A DNA stretch of 64,000 nt from Pseudomonadota bacterium (GTDB lineage: Bacteria > Bdellovibrionota > Bacteriovoracia > Bacteriovoracales > Bacteriovoracaceae). The stretch is taken from assembly GCA_027488375.1 (NCBI GenBank), contig JAIYBW010000005.1:62001-126000 (forward strand), read 5' to 3'. Within the stretch, counting starts at the first letter, position 1, and each line of letters begins with the position of its first letter. A program made the position numbers and the translations under genes. This document shows positions 20,606-30,656 of this stretch, piece after piece. Below the pieces are notes generated by a model. The model worked only from the letters and a program-made list of their open reading frames with translations. It did no database searches and was not told where the DNA came from.

Positions 20606-21171
20606 TAAACCTTTGCACGCTCAATATACTCACCTGTACGAGTATCAATTTTTAAAACCTCTCCTTCCTTGATAAAAAGAGGGACGTTGACTTGAAGTCC
20701 AGTCTCAAGAACCGCTTTTTTATTACCACCAGAAGCAGTATCACCTTTTAAACCAGGATCCGTCTCTACAACTTTAAGATTAATAAAATTTGGTAACTCT
20801 ATAGAGATAGGGCGCCCATTATAATAAAGGATGTAAACTTTAATGTTCTCTTGAAGATAGAATTTATTATCACCAACTTGATCATGCGAGAGATGAACCA
20901 TTTCAAATGTTGTCTGATCCATGAAATTATAACCATCAACATCTGAGTAGTTATATTCCATTTCTTTTTCTTCCATATCTGGTTTTCCAACAGTCTCTAC
21001 ACCAGCTTTAAAAGTTCTTTCAATTGTCTGGTTTGTTTCAAGATTTCTGATTCGAGTTCTAACAAACGCAGATCCTTTACCAGGATTCACGTGTTGAAAA
21101 TCAACAATGATCCATGGCTTCCCTTCGATTTCAATTTTTAAACCTTTTCTAAAGTCAGTAGTTTGGTACAT
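20605..21171 (-). CDS. efp: Elongation factor P
   Basis: 188 aa; DFQHVNPGKGSAFVRTRIRNL with conserved PGKG lysine loop; GEYIERA C-terminus. Confidence 0.96.
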   Translation of the reverse strand: MYQTTDFRKGLKIEIEGKPWIIVDFQHVNPGKGSAFVRTRIRNLETNQTIERTFKAGVETVGKPDMEEKEMEYNYSDVDGYNFMDQTTFEMVHLSHDQVGDNKFYLQENIKVYILYYNGRPISIELPNFINLKVVETDPGLKGDTASGGNKKAVLETGLQVNVPLFIKEGEVLKIDTRTGEYIERAKV

Positions 21172-21182
21172 GAAATGTTCCT

Positions 21183-21608
21183 TTACGGCAGCTGCGATAA
21201 AATCGCTAAGTAATAACTCTGTTTTCCAAGTCCGCCCATTATGGCCGTAGCAGCTTTTGCCGTCAATAATGTATGCCTGAACTCTTCACGACGATAAATT
21301 TGGCTTAAATGAACTTCAATTACTGGAATTTTCAGGATTTTCAGAGCGTCATGAATGGCCACACTTGTATGAGCATAGCCGCCAGGATTTATGACAAGAG
21401 CGTCAACCTGGCCCAAAGCGGCTGATTGAATCTTGCTCACAATTTCTCCCTCAACATTTGATTGATACCATTCCAACACCGCTCGCCCATTGGTTTTATG
21501 TTCAGTGAATTGAATAATATCGTCGAGACTTTCATGGCCATAAACCTCAGGTTCCCTGAGGCCTAACATATTTAGGTTTGGTCCATTGATGATTAGAATT
21601 TTTTTCAT
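21183..21608 (-). CDS. aroQ: Type II 3-dehydroquinate dehydratase
   Basis: ILIINGPNLNMLGLREPEVYG, INPGGYAHTSVAIHDAL, EVHLSQIYRREEFRH. Confidence 0.96.
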   Translation of the reverse strand: MKKILIINGPNLNMLGLREPEVYGHESLDDIIQFTEHKTNGRAVLEWYQSNVEGEIVSKIQSAALGQVDALVINPGGYAHTSVAIHDALKILKIPVIEVHLSQIYRREEFRHTLLTAKAATAIMGGLGKQSYYLAILSQLP

Positions 21609-22667
21609 TTAAGACCTATGAAGAAATGATTCTTCCTTGATATTACTTAGGAAGAGCTCGAGGGCATTTTGTAGCTTAACATCTTTAGGAGATTTGGCTT
21701 TCACTTTTGTTTCGATGATTGAAATCAATTCGTCATGACCTTTATCCTCTGATAGATTTTCAATTGAAGATTGGGCTTCTGACATCAGCTTAAGAATGAC
21801 GCCTCTTTTCTCGTGGGATGGTTTATCATTTGGATTAAGCTCAAGGATTTTATCGACAAGTTCAAGCGCTTTATCAAAATACTTTTGACCAATATAGAGA
21901 TCAATAAGTGTATGTGAAACTATTGGGGCTTCTGATTGTGTATGGGGCTCAATTTCTTCAACGGACCCTAATTCTTCAAATTCATCAGCAAAAAAATCAT
22001 CTTCCAAATCACGAGTTTTAATTTCCTCTTCTTTTAGAATGGGATGAAGATTCATGGAAGGTTTTTGCATAACCCATTCAGCTTCATTTACTTCAATTTT
22101 TTTCTCGGAAAGGGCCTGAGGGACTGAATCTACCGGACGATTAAAATCAACTTGAACCCAATCATCATCCAAGGTTGTTGAAGCAGGAATTTTTTCAAGG
22201 TCAGGAGCCTTCATCAATTGATCAAGACTAAGCTTCTTATGACCCACTTGGAGATCATCCTCAAGCTTTTTAACTTGATCAATAAAGAATTTATCTCTTG
22301 GATTCATGAAGAGTAGATATTTGTAGATATCAAGAGCCTCATCTAAATAACCAAGATTCATACATGCCTGGGCAAATATTTTTTGCAGAGAAATATTATC
22401 GGCATTTTGGGAAATAATCGGTCTCAGTGTGTTATAGGTAAGTTCAAATTTACCCTGGTCGAAATAACAATGAGCAAGGACGATATAGCCAAGGGTATAG
22501 TTTGGGTGATAGCGAATTCCATCTTTTAAAATTTTAAAGGCATCATCTAGTAGACCTAGCTTGCGAAAAGATTCAGCAAGAGGGGCAAAGACCTTCGAGC
22601 GAGGATTCTTTTTATACATGCTAAAATATTTTGCCAGTACTGCTGACTGATTCTTTTTTCCTAGCAT
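21609..22667 (-). CDS. TPR protein downstream of pilQ
   Basis: Repeats such as LGYIVLAHCYFDQGKFELTYNTLRPII and ACMNLGYLDEALDIYKYLLFMNP. Confidence 0.7.
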   Translation of the reverse strand: MLGKKNQSAVLAKYFSMYKKNPRSKVFAPLAESFRKLGLLDDAFKILKDGIRYHPNYTLGYIVLAHCYFDQGKFELTYNTLRPIISQNADNISLQKIFAQACMNLGYLDEALDIYKYLLFMNPRDKFFIDQVKKLEDDLQVGHKKLSLDQLMKAPDLEKIPASTTLDDDWVQVDFNRPVDSVPQALSEKKIEVNEAEWVMQKPSMNLHPILKEEEIKTRDLEDDFFADEFEELGSVEEIEPHTQSEAPIVSHTLIDLYIGQKYFDKALELVDKILELNPNDKPSHEKRGVILKLMSEAQSSIENLSEDKGHDELISIIETKVKAKSPKDVKLQNALELFLSNIKEESFLHRS

Positions 22668-22679
22668 GATTTCAACTTC

Positions 22680-24476
22680 CTAGAGGGGAGCGTTTTCAGA
22701 ATTAGTTTTGGCCGATTGACCAGAACCAAGTCCAGCTTCCTCTTGGTTAATAATTCTTGGTGTCATGAAAATAATAAGTTCATTTTTTTGATTAACATTA
22801 TTATTTGGAGTCCTAAATAACCATCCCACTAAAGGAAGATTCCTCAGGAATGGAATACCACTTCGAGTCTCCAATGTATCTGTTTGATAAAGACCACCAA
22901 TGACAACCGTCGAGCCATTATCTACAAGAACATTGGTATTAATATTTCGAGTATTCAAATTTGGTGGGGCGTCTGCACTTGGTCTTAGTCCGAATGAACC
23001 TTTAGAAAGGTTAATCATCATTGAAATAGCCCCGTCATTTGTGACCTGCGGAGTGACACTTAGATTAAGCGTTGCCGAAATATTGGAAAATGTAGCGACA
23101 GCTGGGGCGGTTCCTGTGGCCAATTGCTGCACTCTAAAACTGGTTTGGTTAGTACTTGTAATCGTTGCCGCTTTTTTATTTTGGGTCATAATACGTGGGG
23201 TTGATATGACTCGTCCTTTTGATTCTGACTCAAGCAACTGGAGTTTGAAATCTAAACCAAGCAATCTTTTGTAAACAGCAATAGTTGCTCCGACAGCATT
23301 TGCTCCCGCAGTATTAAAAGAAAATCCTGGACCAGTAGTGACACCTGTTGATGTATCTCTAACTGGATCATAACCGAGTGAAACACCATTCGTAAGACCA
23401 ATATTTTTTTGATAACTTTCATTCACTTCAACAATTTTTGCTTCGATTAAAATTTGGGGCGTCTGAGTATCAAGTGTCTCAACAATTTTTTTAATCCTCT
23501 CTATTGAATCAACAGTATCCTTGATAATAAGACTATTTGTTCTCTCATCCAATTGCATACTGGCGCGAGTAGGAGTGAGATAGTCTCTAATAATGATCGA
23601 AATTTCAGCGAGAGTGGCATAATTGATCATAAAAACTCTTGTCACGAGAGGCTCTAAGCCCTCTTTTAACTTTTCCGTTTTAAGCTCCTCCTCTTTTTGT
23701 TTTGAAGCTTGAGCCAGGGTTTTCATAATCAAAATATTTGCATTTTTATCAGCAACTAGCTTTGAGAGACTCATGATAGTATCAAGGGCCTGATCCCATG
23801 GAACATTTGTAAGAGTCAGAGAAAGTGGAGGTAATCTAGAAATTTCTTGATCAATGATGATGTTGAAACCAGATGTATCAGCAATCATATTCAATAAATC
23901 AGGTACAGGAATCTCTTTTACATTAATAGATATTCTTTTACCGATATATTTTTTAGGTCCAGAGAGAGTGAGATTTTCTAAAATATCCTCAACACTATTT
24001 GACTTAGGAATATTAAGACCGACAGAGTCTTCTGCTTTTTCCCCATCTTTCAATGATGTTGATTCACTCGAGCGAATTTTATTCTGAGAAAAAACACCAA
24101 AACGATTTTCAATATTAAGGATGATTTTATTTTCTTTATTTTCAAGAATTGATCTTACGTTGTCTCTTAATTGAATCGCAAACCGAATATCTTGAGGAGA
24201 GCCAGGTTTTTTATAACCAGAAACGAAGACAGTACTTCCAGGAAATTCTGATGTATCAATACCACGCAGTAATTTCGGAGAAACTTTTACATTTTTGAGA
24301 TCAAGAATAATTTGCTTATCTTCAGCGACATGAAATCTTTCAGCAAAAACATCTTTATCAACTTCAATGACAAGCTTACTAATCTCACCTTCTTGGGTGA
24401 AATTTACGTTTTTAATTTCCTGGGAAAATAATTGCCCAGAAACTAATAAGCTTAATAGAAAAAATCCTTTCTTCAT
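22680..24476 (-). CDS. pilQ: Type IV pilus secretin PilQ
   Basis: AMIN domain, STN/N0 (ISINVKEIPVPDLLNMIADTSGFNIIID), N1 repeats, secretin core VTPQVTNDGAISM...VVIGGLYQTD...IPFLRNLPLVGWLFR...ELIIFMTPRI. Confidence 0.95.
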   Translation of the reverse strand: MKKGFFLLSLLVSGQLFSQEIKNVNFTQEGEISKLVIEVDKDVFAERFHVAEDKQIILDLKNVKVSPKLLRGIDTSEFPGSTVFVSGYKKPGSPQDIRFAIQLRDNVRSILENKENKIILNIENRFGVFSQNKIRSSESTSLKDGEKAEDSVGLNIPKSNSVEDILENLTLSGPKKYIGKRISINVKEIPVPDLLNMIADTSGFNIIIDQEISRLPPLSLTLTNVPWDQALDTIMSLSKLVADKNANILIMKTLAQASKQKEEELKTEKLKEGLEPLVTRVFMINYATLAEISIIIRDYLTPTRASMQLDERTNSLIIKDTVDSIERIKKIVETLDTQTPQILIEAKIVEVNESYQKNIGLTNGVSLGYDPVRDTSTGVTTGPGFSFNTAGANAVGATIAVYKRLLGLDFKLQLLESESKGRVISTPRIMTQNKKAATITSTNQTSFRVQQLATGTAPAVATFSNISATLNLSVTPQVTNDGAISMMINLSKGSFGLRPSADAPPNLNTRNINTNVLVDNGSTVVIGGLYQTDTLETRSGIPFLRNLPLVGWLFRTPNNNVNQKNELIIFMTPRIINQEEAGLGSGQSAKTNSENAPL

Positions 24477-24521
24477 GCTTTCTCTTCCTTAAGATGAGCC
24501 CTTACAATAATTGTAAGAAGA

Positions 24522-24980
24522 TTATTTCGAAATGGGTATGACTGTTTCTAAATATTCTTCCTGCCCATATACATTAATAATCTTCTCAACTAATATGACT
24601 CCGCCGGGCATGATGGCCTTTAACTCAGCACCATCTTCTCCAATCTTTGTCCCTTCTCTTAGAATAACAATAGATCTACCCGTATTAACCAGGGCCCTAC
24701 GCTCTTTACCGATTAACACGCCTACAAGTTTTAATTCAGCTAAATTTTTAACTGAATCCTCCTGGATATTCGTATAATTTCCCTTACCAGATGAAGTAAA
24801 CCCCTTACCTGCCTGTGATTTTTCAGACTTCATTTGAGGTGCCTTGAAAGGATCTCTTAGCTCAAAGGGCTTATCAATTTTAGTTTTGTTTTTAAAAAAA
24901 TTATTTAATGGATCCACAGGGGCAGCCAGTGCCCCCACAGACACTAAAAAGATAAAACTAAGGATTAGGAGTTTGATCAT
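24522..24980 (-). CDS. pilP: Type IV pilus lipoprotein-family PilP
   Basis: RDPFKAP motif, LAELKLVGVLIGKERRALV; position between pilO and pilQ; internal ATG at 24980 preferred as start (signal peptide follows). Confidence 0.85.
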   Translation of the reverse strand: MIKLLILSFIFLVSVGALAAPVDPLNNFFKNKTKIDKPFELRDPFKAPQMKSEKSQAGKGFTSSGKGNYTNIQEDSVKNLAELKLVGVLIGKERRALVNTGRSIVILREGTKIGEDGAELKAIMPGGVILVEKIINVYGQEEYLETVIPISK

Positions 24981-25575
24981 TTTGAAACCCCCTATCAACT
25001 TTAAAGGCTGGATTAAATCTAAACGCTTCCACAATGAACTCACTATCTATCATCTGAAAACGACCTCTCTGGCTCGCATTTCCGTTACTCAGTTTTACTT
25101 TCTTGATGTTGTAAATTCTGTCCGCCCCACCGATTCTTTCGAATAAAACAAGGAACTGAAGGAAAGTTCCTCGAGATTTAACAGAATATTCTTTTGATAT
25201 AAAATAGACCGAAGGTACTTCAGCGCCCGGCAGGATATTGGGATCTTTAATATTGAGAGTGTTAATTTCTTGATTAAAAAAAGTTAGGATCTGGTTATCA
25301 TTAATTTCGGCAGGAAGCTGCCGTTGAGCTGCTTCAATATTTTTTGCGACTTGCTCAACTCTAATCTTTGATTCTTCAGTTTTTTTAACGAACTCCTGAA
25401 TCTCTTTGACCTTTTTTTTATTGGTCACAATCTCAGCTTCAACGGAAGGAAACTGATTATTTAAATCTTCCATTCTAAGACTATGCCCATCGAAAACACC
25501 CCAGGCCCCCCATAGGCCATAAGCGATAATAAAAAAATGAATATTGCTTATTAATTTATTAACTAAATCTATCAT
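24958..25575 (-). CDS. pilO: Type IV pilus inner-membrane protein PilO
   Basis: N-terminal TM and coiled coil; position in pilMNOPQ; YSVKSRGTFLQFLVLFERIG typical PilO core. Confidence 0.85.
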   Translation of the reverse strand: MIDLVNKLISNIHFFIIAYGLWGAWGVFDGHSLRMEDLNNQFPSVEAEIVTNKKKVKEIQEFVKKTEESKIRVEQVAKNIEAAQRQLPAEINDNQILTFFNQEINTLNIKDPNILPGAEVPSVYFISKEYSVKSRGTFLQFLVLFERIGGADRIYNIKKVKLSNGNASQRGRFQMIDSEFIVEAFRFNPAFKVDRGFQNDQTPNP

Positions 25576-26165
25576 TACTCCAACCTCGCTAGAGAAAAGT
25601 GAACTTCAAATTTTTCAATTCTCTTCTTATCTGAAGCGCGAACTTCGCTGGTTGTACTTTTGATGCTGGCATCTCTGATGAAAACAGAGGATCTTAAATT
25701 GCTCAAAAAAGTTCCCACACTACCATAATTCAGGGCTTCTCCCTTAATTATCATGATATTGTTATCTATGCTTAAATCAAGGAGCCATAAATCGGTAGGA
25801 ATATTTTTGGAGATATAAATTAAAAGACTTGATGGATTTCTTTTCTCAGAAATAGCTTGCTTTACGGCAGTTAATTTCTTCATGAGATTTTCTTCCTGAG
25901 CCTTCAGTTCTCTAATTTGTTTTTCAAGTTGCGCGGATTGACTGACTTTTCTCTTGAGGGACGAAAGTGTACCCTGAAGGGTAGTAAGCTCATTTGATCG
26001 AGAATTAAACTCTTCTTCCCACATCGGCACGACTGTAATATCTGGAACATACAAAAACACAATAGAAATTGCGGCCCAAACGAACTTAATTTTGGTTAAG
26101 TCAACACCACCTAAGTTAGAATAATTGACTTGTTTTTTTGCGGTGGAGAGATTTATCTTAATCAT
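25575..26165 (-). CDS. pilN: Type IV pilus inner-membrane protein PilN
   Basis: MIKINL N-terminus, TM, coiled coil, LLIYISKNIPTDLWLLDLSID. Confidence 0.88.
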   Translation of the reverse strand: MIKINLSTAKKQVNYSNLGGVDLTKIKFVWAAISIVFLYVPDITVVPMWEEEFNSRSNELTTLQGTLSSLKRKVSQSAQLEKQIRELKAQEENLMKKLTAVKQAISEKRNPSSLLIYISKNIPTDLWLLDLSIDNNIMIIKGEALNYGSVGTFLSNLRSSVFIRDASIKSTTSEVRASDKKRIEKFEVHFSLARLE

Positions 26166-26167
26166 GT

Positions 26168-27256
26168 TTAATTAATCTTCCTCATCGCAAGACCTACAGC
26201 AATCGCAGAAACGGCTGACAATTGTTCTAACCCTGCCTCCGCTTTTTTCTGATCAATTTTAATTGAAGGAAATATTGAAAGACTTTTAACTTCAAGTCCT
26301 GTGAGAGCGGCGAGTTTTTCTACTAATCCAGGAGAAAGTGAAGCTCCACCGGTAACAAAGCAATAACTCACTTTCTCAGCACTCCCTTGAGAAATATAGA
26401 AATTGATATTCTTTTTTACTTCAGCAAGAGTCTGATCTACTTGATTATTAATGATCGTAAGGATTTCGTCCGGAAGATTTCCATTCTCATCAGTGGTGGT
26501 TTTTAAATCTTCGGCTTCTTCATAGCTGACACCCATTTGACGCTGTATTTCTTCTGTAATGAGTCCCCCGCCGATAGGGAGTTCTTTGGTGAAAATCGGG
26601 CCATTTCGTTTATAGACCAAAATTTTTGTTGTCTGAGCACCAAAATCTAAAAGCAAAGTTCCCTGAGAGTATTCATCAAGCTCATCTCTATAAACTTCTT
26701 CAAAGACGTTTGAAAGAGAGAGGATATTTAAGTCTACAATTTTTGGGTTTATCTTCGCCTCAGTCAAAATTTTAGAAAAATTCTCAATGAGTTCATTTCT
26801 AGCAGCGGCAACAAGAGCATCCTTACCACCACCTTCATTATCACCAATTATATGGAAACCGACCTGAGACTCATCGGCCCCAAAAGTAATATACTGTTCA
26901 GCTTCCCACATAATGTGATCTTCAATTTCTTCATTCGTTCCTTCAGGAACATTAAGTCTTTTAGTCATCGTATTTGGTCCATACAAACCTATGCAGGCAA
27001 CCTTAGATTTGATACCGGCCCTTTTCATGGCTTCCAAAACACCCTCAATTAACTCCTCTGGCTTCTGAATTTGATCTTCAATAATCGCGGCTTCAGAAAG
27101 AACATAAGTTCCAAATTTATCAACTTTAAACTTCCCAGGAGTACCACTGATTTCACAGACCTTAATACTATGAGCACCAATATCAATTCCAAAAACCCCA
27201 CCAGGGTTTAATTTTGCCAGAAGATCATCTAATTGTTCTTTAAGAGAAGCTGCCAA
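26168..27256 (-). CDS. pilM: Type IV pilus actin-like ATPase PilM (TTG start)
   Basis: FGIDIGAHSIKVCEI, TLLLDFGAQTTKILVY, ITEEIQRQMGVSYEEAEDLK, CFVTGGASLSPG; TTG preceded by AAGGA. Confidence 0.95.
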   Translation of the reverse strand: MAASLKEQLDDLLAKLNPGGVFGIDIGAHSIKVCEISGTPGKFKVDKFGTYVLSEAAIIEDQIQKPEELIEGVLEAMKRAGIKSKVACIGLYGPNTMTKRLNVPEGTNEEIEDHIMWEAEQYITFGADESQVGFHIIGDNEGGGKDALVAAARNELIENFSKILTEAKINPKIVDLNILSLSNVFEEVYRDELDEYSQGTLLLDFGAQTTKILVYKRNGPIFTKELPIGGGLITEEIQRQMGVSYEEAEDLKTTTDENGNLPDEILTIINNQVDQTLAEVKKNINFYISQGSAEKVSYCFVTGGASLSPGLVEKLAALTGLEVKSLSIFPSIKIDQKKAEAGLEQLSAVSAIAVGLAMRKIN

Positions 27257-27295
27257 AGATTATTCCTTCACCAAAGTTAAAAAGAATCTTATTTA

Positions 27296-27325
27296 ATTAT
27301 AGGCAGACCGTTTATGGAGTATCAA
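27296..27325 (-). promoter_or_regulatory. Putative sigma70 promoter for pilM operon
   Basis: Minus strand TTGATA (27320-27325), 18-nt spacer, TATAAT (27296-27301). Confidence 0.55.
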
Positions 27326-27346
27326 GCATTTAGTGCATCTTGCTAT

Positions 27347-28117
27347 TTAGAAGAACCACGCTTGAACTCTATGGGACAGTTCAGGAAAAAAAATTTGAAA
27401 ACTAGCGACTAAAATGATGAAGGGACCGAAAGCGATAGGACGATTTTTATCTAAAGCTTTGACCAAAATAAGTATTGAACCTAGAACTGCCCCGACAAGA
27501 CAACTTAGGAATATTGTAAAGAAGACCCCCGTAGGACCAAGGTACAAACCAATTATACCAAAAAGTTTAATATCTCCTCCCCCCATTCCAATCTGCCCCC
27601 TTAATTTATAAAAAAGCCAAGTCACGATAAGAGGAATCCCAAACCCAAAGAGTCCACCTACGACCCAAAAGTACCACTGATAGGTTATGAGAACAAAAGG
27701 CAAAATAAGAGCGAGTAAATAAAGATTTAACTTATCGAGGAGGAGTTGATGATCTAAATCTATAAAAAAATGGCAGATAAAAATACAGGCTACACCAAAA
27801 TGAAAGAAGTAAAGACCCAAGCTATAAGCATTCGAAGAATTCGGAAAAAGCCAAAATGAAATAAGTCCGGTCGAGATCTCAATTAATGGATATCGCAAAG
27901 AAATCTTTTCATGACAAAAACCGCATCGTCCTCGCAAGAAGATAAAACTCAAGACAGGTATATTATGGAACCATTTTAATTGACTAAGACATTTGGGACA
28001 AAAAGAACGCTGAAAGACGACAGACTTTTCCTTGGGTAGTCTCAAAATAACAACATTAAGAAAACTCCCAATTAATAATCCAAAAATTAAGGCATATATT
28101 TCAAAAAGTAAGTTCAT
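27347..28117 (-). CDS. pilD: Prepilin peptidase/N-methyltransferase (PilD)
   Basis: GSFLNVVILRLP, two CxxC pairs (CPKCLSQLKWFHNIPVLSFIFLRGRCGFCHEKIS), FIDLDHQLLLD, GMGGGDIKLFG. Confidence 0.96.
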   Translation of the reverse strand: MNLLFEIYALIFGLLIGSFLNVVILRLPKEKSVVFQRSFCPKCLSQLKWFHNIPVLSFIFLRGRCGFCHEKISLRYPLIEISTGLISFWLFPNSSNAYSLGLYFFHFGVACIFICHFFIDLDHQLLLDKLNLYLLALILPFVLITYQWYFWVVGGLFGFGIPLIVTWLFYKLRGQIGMGGGDIKLFGIIGLYLGPTGVFFTIFLSCLVGAVLGSILILVKALDKNRPIAFGPFIILVASFQIFFPELSHRVQAWFF

Positions 28118-28884
28118 TAATCTAGATTTTTTCTATTAAAAATGAGGATGATTAAAATTCCAAGGAACAAGGAGTAAAGCAATCCATAAGATAGATTCAA
28201 AAAGAGATAATCACTATTCAAATTATTTTTATAGATTAAAAAATCTTTTATATTTAACTTGTAAAATGCTGGTAGAAAATAGTGATAAAACTCTAGTAAA
28301 TATTCAAAAAACGGGTTTCTTTTCACAAAATTAATGTTTTGAGTTTCCTTTACAGCATGACCTAGAATTAAAATAATTATTGAGAATAAAGTGGTTAATA
28401 TATTATTGGCAAAAAGTGAAACAAGCAAAACGACAAGTAAAAGCAAAATACTTTCTAGAAAAATAAATCCCACACACCAGAAGATGAGTGGAGAAAGATT
28501 TCCGCCCAAAATATTGACCACTAAAATGGTCATCCCCCCAAGCAAGATAACATTTACCAATTGAACACCTAATAATCCAAAAATTTTACCTATGATAAAA
28601 GCATAACGGGGCACTGGTCTAGAAATCACCATATAGACGGTACGAGAATCAATTTCTTTTGAAAGTAGCGTGACACCTAAAAAAAGAGAAATCGCAAGAC
28701 TTGAAAGAGAGAGCATTCCAATCCCAAAATCCAACGCAACTTTTTCAGGAACGCCATAAGTAAACTCTGTGGCCACATAAGTGACAAGCATTAAGCCTAG
28801 CCCAACAAAGAAGACGTTTATTAGAACTTTACTCTTAAATATTTCCTTAAAAGTAAAATAGGCTATTGTCCACATTTTACTCAT
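28117..28884 (-). CDS. ABC-2 type transporter permease (PilI-like by position)
   Basis: Six or more TM helices; YFTFKEIFKSKV...SKEIDSRTVYMVISRPVPRYAFIIGKIFG. Confidence 0.8.
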   Translation of the reverse strand: MSKMWTIAYFTFKEIFKSKVLINVFFVGLGLMLVTYVATEFTYGVPEKVALDFGIGMLSLSSLAISLFLGVTLLSKEIDSRTVYMVISRPVPRYAFIIGKIFGLLGVQLVNVILLGGMTILVVNILGGNLSPLIFWCVGFIFLESILLLLVVLLVSLFANNILTTLFSIIILILGHAVKETQNINFVKRNPFFEYLLEFYHYFLPAFYKLNIKDFLIYKNNLNSDYLFLNLSYGLLYSLFLGILIILIFNRKNLD

Positions 28885-29804
28885 GACAAATCTCCCATTG
28901 ATTTTGTCTTATAAAATATTTCTTCGAGTGATGGTTTTTTCATCTCAAGAGATATTATATCCCCTTTTTTATCTATTACATCTCGAATAAACGCTTCTTT
29001 CAAAGCTGCATCAACAATGTATCGTCGTAAATTATCTGGTAGTAGAGTCAATTGCTTGAATGGAGTAACAAGATTTACTCCATCAGCAATCTTAACAGTT
29101 AAGAGATACTCTGAATCATTAGAATTGCTTATAAGCTCACCAACGGCACCATTGTAAATGAGCTTTCCATCTTTTAGGAAAATGACTCGATCACATATTT
29201 CTTCCACATCAGGTACTATGTGGCTACTAAAGAATATTGTCTTACCTTGCTTATGGACCTCAATGATCACATCCTTTAACTCTTTTCTTCCAATTGGATC
29301 GAGGCCGGATAATGGCTCATCAAGAATAACCAACTTGGGATGATGTATGATTGTTGCTAAAAATCCAATCCGTTGGAGCATCCCTTTTGAATACGTCTTA
29401 ATTTCTCGTTTTAAGGCATGATCAATTTTAAATCTTGGCGCCCACTCACCAACTTCACTCAAGATCTGAGACCTATTCATACCTGAAAGCTTACCCATAA
29501 ATAACAAAAAATCTTCCCCGGACAAGCTGGGATAAAAATAGGGACGTTCTGGAAGAAATCCAATATTTTGAAAAACCTCCTCTTTGGTTGATCCAAGACT
29601 TGGTTCAAAGTTCACAATCCCAGAGGTTGGACGAATAAAGTCCATGATTATTTTTAAGGATGTAGTTTTACCGGCACCGTTTGCACCTAGGAAACCAACC
29701 ATTGAAGCCTCTGGAATATTAAAAGAAACATCATCCAAGGCTATAAAAGGTTGCGTTAATAAGTCAGATTTAAAAACTTTTGTCACATTTTTCAATTCTA
29801 TCAT
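28881..29804 (-). CDS. ABC transporter ATP-binding protein (PilH-like by position)
   Basis: Walker A GANGAGKTTSLK, signature YSKGMLQRIG, Walker B LVILDEPLSGLDPIGRKE. Confidence 0.92.
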   Translation of the reverse strand: MIELKNVTKVFKSDLLTQPFIALDDVSFNIPEASMVGFLGANGAGKTTSLKIIMDFIRPTSGIVNFEPSLGSTKEEVFQNIGFLPERPYFYPSLSGEDFLLFMGKLSGMNRSQILSEVGEWAPRFKIDHALKREIKTYSKGMLQRIGFLATIIHHPKLVILDEPLSGLDPIGRKELKDVIIEVHKQGKTIFFSSHIVPDVEEICDRVIFLKDGKLIYNGAVGELISNSNDSEYLLTVKIADGVNLVTPFKQLTLLPDNLRRYIVDAALKEAFIRDVIDKKGDIISLEMKKPSLEEIFYKTKSMGDLS

Positions 29805-29807
29805 AAT
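29780..29807 (+). promoter_or_regulatory. Putative promoter for the 29817 plus-strand gene, inside the start of the divergent ABC gene
   Basis: TTGTCA (29780-29785), 16-nt spacer, CATAAT (29802-29807); only 9 nt to ATG 29817. Confidence 0.4.
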
Positions 29808-29816
29808 CTATATAGT

Positions 29817-30647
29817 ATGAAGTCTTTCAAGAATGTAAAATCATTTTCAACGCCTGAGTTCGTATTAATCTTTGCGGCCTCAATAATCCTGACAATTTCT
29901 TGCCTCATCAACAAAAATAACCCTAAGCCTAATATTGAAATCTTCAAACAAGACTCTGCTATCACACTTAATAGAAACCTTCTTTTACTATTCAACCTTG
30001 GAAATAAAAGACTTATTGCTGATCTAATATGGATTCAAACTCTTATCGAAGGAGATGAAGAACATTATTCAAAAAACGATTTAAATTCTTGGATGTATCA
30101 TCGATTCATGAGTATTGCAGACCTTGATCCAAATTTCTATGAAAACTATCTACATGGCGGCATGTACCTTTCTATTGTTAAAGATGATCCAGTAGGTGCC
30201 TCAGAGGTCTTCGAAAGAGGTTTAAAATTATATCCAAATGACTACAGCTTAAACTACAACCTAGGCTATTGTTTGATTTTTGAACTCGGTGAAAAAGAGA
30301 GAGGTTTAATTAATTTTGAAAAAATACTTAACCACAAGAATCTTCCATCATTTTTTCCCTCAATTGTTAATAAAATACGCTTTGAAATATCCGGAGACTA
30401 TGATGCCGCCATGTTTTTTTTGCAAAACAGATTACATCAATCAAAAGACGCATCTATTAGAGATAAGCTGAAGTCAGAAATTTACTCATTAAAAGCTGAA
30501 AGAGATCTTAATTGTTTAAACAATAATAAAATTAAATGTGAACTACTAGATTACGACGGAGTTCCATACAAGCAAGACATTTATAAAAAATGGATCTCCG
30601 CCAAGAATGTTCGTAAGTACAGACTGAAATATAAAAACAAAAACTAA
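29817..30647 (+). CDS. Membrane-anchored TPR-like hypothetical protein
   Basis: N-terminal TM (FVLIFAASIILTISCLI), TPR-like GASEVFERGLKLYPNDYSLNYNLGYCLIFELG; plus-strand gene within the minus-strand pil locus. Confidence 0.65.
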   Translation: MKSFKNVKSFSTPEFVLIFAASIILTISCLINKNNPKPNIEIFKQDSAITLNRNLLLLFNLGNKRLIADLIWIQTLIEGDEEHYSKNDLNSWMYHRFMSIADLDPNFYENYLHGGMYLSIVKDDPVGASEVFERGLKLYPNDYSLNYNLGYCLIFELGEKERGLINFEKILNHKNLPSFFPSIVNKIRFEISGDYDAAMFFLQNRLHQSKDASIRDKLKSEIYSLKAERDLNCLNNNKIKCELLDYDGVPYKQDIYKKWISAKNVRKYRLKYKNKN

Positions 30648-30656
30648 AATTAGTCC

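Noticed and set aside
22900-23274. 124-aa plus-strand ORF opposite pilQ
   Set aside because: Antisense to the conserved secretin core; no RBS or homology-like motifs.
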